Positions 55,772 to 62,000 of a stretch of DNA of 62,000 nt are shown here, one piece after another (the first letter of the stretch is position 1; each line of letters begins with the position of its first letter). Below the pieces are notes generated by a model that did no database searches, was not told where the DNA came from, and was given only the letters and a program-made list of their open reading frames with translations. Origin of the DNA: Cryptomeria japonica. Its lineage: Eukaryota > Streptophyta > Pinopsida > Cupressales > Cupressaceae. A program made the translations under genes and the position numbers. The stretch is taken from the NCBI RefSeq assembly GCF_030272615.1, contig NC_081413.1, forward strand, positions 724,000,649 through 724,062,648, written 5' to 3'.

Positions 55772-58117
55772 CTAATCATCTGCAAACTCCTCCTCACTGG
55801 AACTGCTGGACTCCTGAGGATCAAGGTCCCTCAAGCTCACACCAACTAGCCCTGCATCTGAAGTGGTAGGATCATCCTCATCAATCTGTGAAGGCTCCTC
55901 TGGCTCTACATCCCATCGTGCCGCTGGACTCTCCTTGTACATAAGTGTCTTGCGGTCAATGAGACGCAAAGCACTGTGTACAGCCACAAGCTTCTCTGCT
56001 CTCTTAGAGGTAAGTCTGTTCCTCTTAAGAGAGTGGATGAAGCTATATGTAGACCAGTTCCTCTCAGCAGCTGAAGAACTGGAAACTTGGGATAGCATAC
56101 GGATGGCTAGAGTGGTGGTCAAAGATTTCGGGCCATGACATTTCCACCACAAAAGTGGGTCCTCCTGTGCCATAATGTCTATATCCATCTTTGCTGCATC
56201 TGAATAACCTCTAAGAGTGGCAAATCTTCCCCACTCAGTGCGCATTGTGCCGGCATCTCTGGAATCAAACATCTTCTCTATGCACCTAAAGAAACCTGCC
56301 TTCACCTCATCATCCTCAATCGGTGTCGTTCTACCCGGTCTAGCCTTGTACCACTTAGGATTCAAGGCAAAGGCAGCCATATGCAAAGGAGTGTTCAACT
56401 TGTCCCATCTACTCTGAATGATAGGCCGGATTTGCTCATTGTAGAATGCTAGAGAGGGGTCCTTCACTCACACAGCAGCCCTCATCTGGCCAAGCATAGA
56501 GTCAATGCACTCATACACCTCTCCAAGGTTAGGTGCATCCCCATCCCCATATCTGATCACCTGGAATACTGGAGAAATGATGGAGACAATGTATTTCGCA
56601 TCAGTCCAAAACACATCACTCTTCACTATCTCCTTCACCCTTCTCCCCTGCTCTGTCTTGGCCTCAGCCCACCTATTCCACTCATTAGTCATAACCATGA
56701 GTTGCAATGCCTCTTGCAACTCAATCATTCTCTCCAAGAGAATGAAATAGGATGCATATCTAGTCTCAACTGGTTTCAAGAACTCCTTTTTCGCGAAGGT
56801 CCTGAAGAGTGCATGTGAAATGTGGTGGTTGCAGATAAACATTTGCACATCTCTCGCATCGGTGACCACTCCTCTAATCCAGTCAATCTTCCCCATGTCC
56901 TTGAGTGCATTGTTCATGGCATGCACACAACATGGGGTCCACCAAATGTGTCTATAGGCTGCCTCAACGAGTTTCCCTGCTGCTCTACACACATAGGCTG
57001 CATCTGTCACTACTTGGACCACATTTTGTGGCCCAACCTCCTCAATAGCCTCCCTGAGGCCCTGAAACTGGAAATCAGCATCTTTATGATACCCTGTACA
57101 ATCAACTGCTCTAAGGAAGTATGGGCCCTCTGCACATGTGACCATGACGTTGATGAGTGGACGATGGCTAATGTTCGTCCACCCATCCATAACTATGCTG
57201 CACCCCGATGCCACCCAACATGCCTTCATCTTCTCCATCAAAATATTGATCTTGGAATAGCTTTTATCCAAGATCGAGGTCCTCATTTTCGTCTCCCCTG
57301 GTGGCACATAAGATGGTCCTCCCTTGGCCACCATATCTATCATCTTCCTATAATAAGGAGACCGTGAAACATGAAATGGAATGCCATTGGCAAAGAAGAA
57401 ATTGCCAATGGATTCATCTATCTCATCTCTCAGCTGCACATTAAACATATCAGCAATGGGGTTGCTCTGTGGTGTATGCAACTTACGTTTCCCAGCCCTG
57501 GCAGCAGTAGAAGTGGAAGTAGATGGAGATCCAAACATCATTCCTCCCGCTTGCGAAGCATGATAAGTATGTGGCACTGGCACATTCTGGCTGTCGTGAA
57601 GTGATGCCCTAGCAGACAAAGTAGTAGGCATTGAAATATTTGTGTCATCTGGAACCCCCCAAACCCTGTTAAACTCAATTCTGTAATTTATATTTTTGGG
57701 TTCCTCCAAAAACTTACAATGTTTCACGCCTTTTCCTCTCCAAAATAGAAAGTGTGCATTCACCCTGCTAATGCTACCGAACCATTCTCTGTCACAAATA
57801 TTGCACTTCCACTTCCTTGTTCCCCCACTTGAATGTGATGCAGTGCCTTGTACTGATATTTGTGAAGCAAACTGTTTTAGAGGAGACTTAGGATCAAAAT
57901 GACCCCTAGCATATGGTGCCAACAACTCTGAAGGGCAACCTGTACTAGCTGCTGCACTTGCCATAGAACTAGATTGGGCTTCAGGATCAGCCCCATGGTC
58001 ACCCCCCTCATTTTCAGGTTCAAATTCTGAATCATTCTCACTATGTGAATGGATTTCCATGTTATCTTCACTCGTGCCTTGGGAGCTCATTGTGAAATTT
58101 TCAAATTGACATTGCAT
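55772..58117 (-). pseudogene. hAT transposase, one in-frame TGA
   Basis: Frame 58117 to 55772, about 780 codons, broken only by TGA at 56465-56467 (AAV*VKDP). In order: an acidic N-terminus; a BED-type zinc finger (WKCNICDREW...HFLFWRGKGVKHC, about residues 105-140); a DUF659-type core with SIVMDGWTN and FLRAVDCTGYHKDADF; VVTDAAYVCRAAGK, where relatives read D-N-A; CCVHAMNNALKDMGKI; and the hAT dimerisation region with EDPLLWW, SSSAAERNWSTY and RLTSKRAEKLVAVH. The tail is acidic. The three catalytic acidic positions (Asp, Asp, Glu) appear present. It cuts and pastes hAT DNA. A CGA-to-TGA change could explain the stop. Initiation at MSSQGTSEDN, 9 codons in, is an alternative. Confidence 0.9.
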
Positions 58118-58194
58118 TTCACAAAATAAAAATAAAAATAAAAATAAAATCAGCCTTGTTTAACAATATATTTTTAAATTTTTTTCCTATTAAT

Positions 58195-58280
58195 CTCAAA
58201 ATGAGATTTGATGTTGAATCTTGAGGGCAAAATGATGAATCATTTTGCCCTCAAGATTCAACATCAAATCTCATTTTGAG
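58195..58280. repeat. 42-bp perfect inverted repeat with 2-base loop
   Basis: 58195-58236 is the exact reverse complement of 58239-58280, separated by GA. Weaker pairing extends outward on both sides. It lies 78 bases upstream of the transposase ATG on the minus strand, in its presumed leader or promoter. Confidence 0.95.
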
Positions 58281-58689
58281 TCTTAAGATGAATAGGGAAA
58301 AAAAATTAAAAAAACCAAAAATGACATAGAACAATGAAAATCAGAAAGTAAAACAAAAAAAAAACAAGAAGAAGTTGAAAAACCCTACCTTGTGCTTGAA
58401 AAATCTCTCCAAAATGTAGAAGAATCTTCTTCTTCCTCTTCTTCTTGCTTCTTCTAGCTCCTATCACGCTTGTAGTCACTTTTCTCACCCCTTCAATCAA
58501 TCTTCTTCAAGCTGTTCCTCCTCTTCAAGCTGCTGGAAAAAAAATCAGTTTTGCATAATGAGAGTGAAATCCAAACTAAATATGTTTTTGTGTTGTTTTG
58601 GGGGGTAGGGTGGGGCCCACGTCCAATTAGGGTTACCCCTTAACCCCCCCCAAAAAGCACATGTCATAAAAAACTTTAAAAAAAAATAA

Positions 58690-58945
58690 AAAATGCGCTT
58701 TATTCGCGTGGGAACGCGGGAGACGCCTGGGCGTCCCCCCGTCCCTCGAGAGACGCCTGGACGTCCACGGAGACGCCCAGACGTCCCCCAGGAGACGCCC
58801 AGACGTCTCCGCGTCGGGGACGTCTCCCCGTCCCGGCGGAGTTTGGGTGGCGGTGGCGGGACGGCGGGGGACGTCGCGTCCCCGTCCCCGCGTCCCCGAG
58901 ACGTCTCTGACGGGGGGACGCGCCCAAAAATGGGGGGGATGCGTC
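58690..58945. repeat. hAT subterminal GACGTC/GAGACGCC repeat cluster
   Basis: GAGACGCC(C/T), AGACGTCC and GGGGACGTC words repeat many times; the left subterminal zone (55236-55345) is a G-rich counterpart. Likely transposase-binding zone. Confidence 0.75.
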
Positions 58946-58956
58946 CCCGTGGTTCA

Positions 58957-58964
58957 CTTAAGAT
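58957..58964. repeat. Probable hAT target duplication CTTAAGAT, right
   Basis: Six inner bases match 55220-55227. Confidence 0.6.
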
Positions 58965-59470
58965 TCTATTTTCCAGCTTCTGGCAATTCTTGTTTATAAC
59001 ATGCATTTTTTATATCTGTATTCATTGATTCATGTCAATTCAATAGGCATTTATGTCAAGGAAGCTAAGTCGCTGCAACAATCAAAGTTTACAATAAGGT
59101 GGTTTCAAAGTATTGGAATACTTAGTGGTCAAATGTGAAACTGTGTATAGAAAACTCAATACAGATCATTATATTACTCTTCATTGAGAGCATCAACATC
59201 ATCAATTCTATAATGAAAACCATAGGCAACACCACTGCGACCCCAACTTGCTCCACTATGTATGTCTTGTGTGTAGTGTCATGTCCCTCATCACCACTAA
59301 TTGAGACTAAGGAAATCTGTTTGGATGTGTAGACACTGAAAATTTTCTTAGGTCTGCGATGACACTTTTCATTAACTTTTTGTCTAAATTTATTAAATAA
59401 TTTCTTCTAATTATTGTTCTTCTAATCCATTGATATTTTGAATTATTTTTATTATTATTATGTTTGATTA
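58965..59470. other. Spacer, no gene seen
   Basis: Ordinary AT-rich sequence. The 65-codon ORF at 59135-59332 shows no family features. Confidence 0.4.
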
Positions 59471-59479
59471 GATTGACCC

Positions 59480-59573
59480 ATGACCTTCCCTTTAGATGTC
59501 CCTAATGGGAATTGAACTTGGGTTTCCACAGTGAGAACCCAGTGTTTTAAGCAGTTAAGCTCAACCCCTTGGA
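59480..59573 (-). repeat. tRNA-derived SINE-like or tRNA-related remnant
   Basis: On the minus strand the text reads GGGTTGAGCTTAACTGCTTAA, an A-box-like start, then AAGTTCAATTCCC, a B-box-like core, about 55 bases apart, as in the tRNA-related head of plant SINEs. No clear 3' tail or target duplication found. Confidence 0.45.
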
Positions 59574-60950
59574 CTTTAATTAATGTTCATTATTATCTCT
59601 TTCTAATCAATTAATCTTGATCTTAATCATCTAATTCTAACTATTCCTCTCTGATTTAATAATTCACCTAATTATTTAATCCTTTTATTCTAAACTAATC
59701 ATTCTTCCAAGATTAAATAATTAAAATGATTTTTTAATCCCTTTCTCCAAATTCTTTTAATTAAATTAATTTTTAATTTATTTAATTATCTCATGTGTGG
59801 GTAAGATTAATAAATTTAATTTATTTATTTATGACCCCACTAATTCTTCTCCCCGCTCAACTCTTCCATCTCCTTTCCATTTATTTTTTCCACTTTCCAA
59901 ATTCTGTCTCCCTTTAACTTTTCTATCTCCTTCCACTTATCTCTTTCACTTTTCCAATTTCCATTTCCACTTATCTCTTCCACTCGCTAATTTCCCTCAA
60001 CTCTTCCATTTTCTATTTTCTTTTCCACTGATGACTCTTTCTTTCCCCCACTTTCAAAATGGTAGCTTTTTTGTTGAAAATAAATAGTTTATTTATTTTC
60101 AATTAACGCATCTCTTTCTCTATGTAGCTTATTTTCACTCTTTCATTCCTTCACTTTTAAAAAGGTAGATTTTGTTGAAAATAAATATTTTATAAAATAT
60201 TTATTTTCAATCAGCTCATTCTCGCTCCACTTAACTAATCCTTTCAATCAATCCTATCCATTCATTTCCCAAAATGAAAATCAATCTTTGTAATTGATCA
60301 AAATCTAAATCTCTATAAATTGCAAATCAGTCCTCGTTTTCAACCACCACACCTTCAATATTTTCTCATCGTAATTGCATCACACTTTCAACTTTGCTTT
60401 GTGCACACAATTTTTGAGGGCCATCATACAAGAAGATTAACAAGAACAATGGAGCTTATGGATTAGATGCTAGGTGTAATCGTTTTGATTTCCATTTGAA
60501 TGCATTGTGACTTTATCTTTCATTGATTGTTAGGTTATTTTGCTTAAAACACGGTTTCGTGGTTGCCTAATGGTTTTTGCAATTTTTTTCCAAATTTACC
60601 TACGACATTTTTTGGTGAACCTGACATGAAGACAATTTTTTGTGAATTTTTGATGTGACAAGATCTTGGTGATCTAATTGTGGAATTCGGGGATTCAATT
60701 GACTATTTCCTTGATATTTAATGCAATTGTTGGATAGATAGTAAATTGATTGGGTTTTAAATTTGATCATAGAATGCAAAGGAAAAATTGATTAATCACA
60801 AACTTAGTAATTAAGTGGTTAATTGATTGAATTTTTTTATCATACAATGGAAATGAAAATCAATGCATCTTACATTTAGCTAATTAAATGACAATGATTC
60901 AAGCATGCAAATCATTTTTACCATCAAATTAAGGGTTTAATCGATCAATT
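59574..60950 (+). other. AT- and pyrimidine-rich LTR-like sequence with TATA box
   Basis: 59840-60110 is pyrimidine-rich (CTCTTCCATCTCC-like words), and ATAAATA words form local inverted repeats near 60080-60210. CTCTATAAAT at 60311-60320 is followed by leader-like CA-rich sequence. It could be part of another LTR; no ends were identified and no gene seen. Confidence 0.3.
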
Positions 60951-60953
60951 TTA

Positions 60954-61160
60954 CAATCTAGCTTAATGAGGGGTTTTAATTTCACAATTTATCTTAATTA
61001 GAGGTTTAACTTGACATATTTAACAATCTAGTTAATTACGAGGTCAAACAAATTACAACTTCAATCTAGATTAATTAGGTGGTTAAATTGGTCAAATGCA
61101 TAATCTAGATTAATTAGGTGGTTAAATTGACCAATTTCACAAATCTAGATTAAATTGACA
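60954..61160 (+). repeat. ~38-bp tandem array (CAATCTAGATTAATTAGGTGGTTAAATTG)
   Basis: Units start near 60954, 60984, 61024, 61062, 61101 and 61141. The two at 61062 and 61101 are nearly identical; outer units have diverged. Confidence 0.75.
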
Positions 61161-62000
61161 TTTCAAGAGATTAATCTCACATCTTATTAGTTAAATGGGC
61201 AAGCAATCAATTACAAAATTAATCAATTGATCAAATGGTCAAATTTTGAGATAAAATAATTTTGTATTTCTTAGGTAGATCCGTACTTGTGATGTATCTT
61301 GTGAAACAAATAGTAAAATTCATAACACTTGAATTTGTTTTTTGTTGATGCAATTTTTGAAAGGTATATTTTTGTGTTACTAATCATCTGATGTAGCATT
61401 GTGGCAATCATGGGTGAAACTGCTAATCAGTTTATGAAGGACAATTATCAATTTTTTTATTTGAAACAAGAGTGTTTTCATTTCATTAGTTTAAATCTCA
61501 CTTCAGTTTTCTTAATGGAATGAACAAGTGTCTGATCCATATGGTTTTTTTGCACACTTCATGTTATATCCCAAAATCTTATGAAACTATCATCTTTCCT
61601 TGCCTTCACGAAACCTGGGTGTAAGAGAACTCGTAAGATTCTTTAGGAGAGGCTTCCTTGGGGATTTCATCACCCTTTGGCTTGACCTTGAACGATATTT
61701 CGTATGAGCCACTATAAAAAAAGAGTGAGAGTGAAAGTTGTAGCCCATCTCCTAATCATACACTGGTGGGTGTCAATTGGGATGGGGACATAAGGGCCTT
61801 GTCGGGTTGACACAGTGACTTAAATGTCTTGATTGTCGAATGTGTATACACCAATTTCCTAAAATATTGACTAAGAAACCTTGTGATTTACAGACTAAAC
61901 CCTATGCTCGATAGTTCAGGGAGTGCGGATTGTACCCCATAGATACTCTCCATGTACCTCTCACGGAAAAACAAAATTATTTGGTTCATAAGGTCTCAGG
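61161..62000. other. No gene seen to the window end
   Basis: AT-rich sequence to about 61600, then mixed composition. No ORF or recognised repeat could be supported. Confidence 0.4.

Larger units (their letters stand above)
55228..58956 (-). mobile_element. hAT transposon with near-intact transposase, 3.7 kb
   Basis: The ends TGTTCCACGGG (left) and TGAACCACGGGG (reverse complement of right) form imperfect terminal inverted repeats with flanks sharing TTAAGA. Subterminal zones (55236-55345 and 58700-58945) are very G/C-rich with repeated GGGGACG/GACGTC words. Inside are a minus-strand transposase in one frame with one stop, a 42-bp perfect palindrome upstream of its start, and leader sequence. 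The arrangement is that of an autonomous plant hAT. Confidence 0.85.

Noticed and set aside
56505-57604. Plus-strand ORFs over the hAT transposase
   Set aside because: Antisense shadows of the minus-strand transposase frame.
59797-60087. 96-codon Ser/Phe/Leu-rich ORF
   Set aside because: A translation of a pyrimidine-rich stretch with no domain or signal beyond composition.

Overview
The window looks like nuclear DNA of a seed plant with a large, repeat-rich genome, most likely a gymnosperm (conifer-like). The grounds are old, diverged retrotransposons nested in each other, very long LTRs, many in-frame stops, several hAT DNA transposons, and a single host gene fragment with plant-type introns. 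The species cannot be named from the sequence.

Layout. 1-5065 is a decayed Ty1/copia element (protease, GAG-pre-integrase, integrase) split by a solo-LTR-like insertion at 594-3963, which itself holds a younger solo LTR (1136-2789, 5-bp duplication AATGA). 5069-8714 and 15445 onward are the two flanks of Unit A, a complete TG...CA insertion (8720-15439, duplication AATAT) with one 1,118-codon ORF broken by one TAG. 16960-20037 is Unit F, a decayed relative of the same ORF. 20673-33705 is a Ty3/gypsy chromovirus: truncated 5' LTR, primer-binding site, gag, protease, RT, RNase H, integrase, chromodomain and full 3' LTR. Its protease is split by a gag-only element (23543-28775) whose 3' LTR is Unit B. 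33888-37222 is Unit E, a third copy of the ORF family. 38627-50702 is Unit C, an inverted solo LTR of the A/B family (duplication CATTG). It is split by Unit D (39499-46936, fourth ORF copy, duplication GGATC/AGATC) and by a 1.2-kb hAT element (47164-48362). 51130-51536 is a small GC-rich inverted-repeat element. 53010-54449 holds the last exons of a glutamate receptor-like channel gene (GLR) on the + strand. 55228-58956 is a hAT transposon whose minus-strand transposase is broken by one stop. 58957-62000 is AT-rich, with a tRNA-derived SINE-like piece and a tandem array.

Main observation. Units A, D, E and F carry homologous long ORFs that I cannot assign to gag, pol or env. A and D show the same plan: TG end, a tandem array of 60-90-bp units, a splice donor and intron in the leader, the ORF, then a TATA box about 0.8 kb before the CA end. 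Units B and C are about 3.43-kb versions of A's LTR without the ORF, and B sits as an LTR beside a gag. The simplest reading is that the ORF lies in the U3 part of giant LTRs of non-autonomous retrotransposons.

The only host gene visible is the GLR 3' end. Its upstream exons are not in the window, so the repeat block to the left may lie in a giant intron, or the gene may be a 5'-truncated copy.
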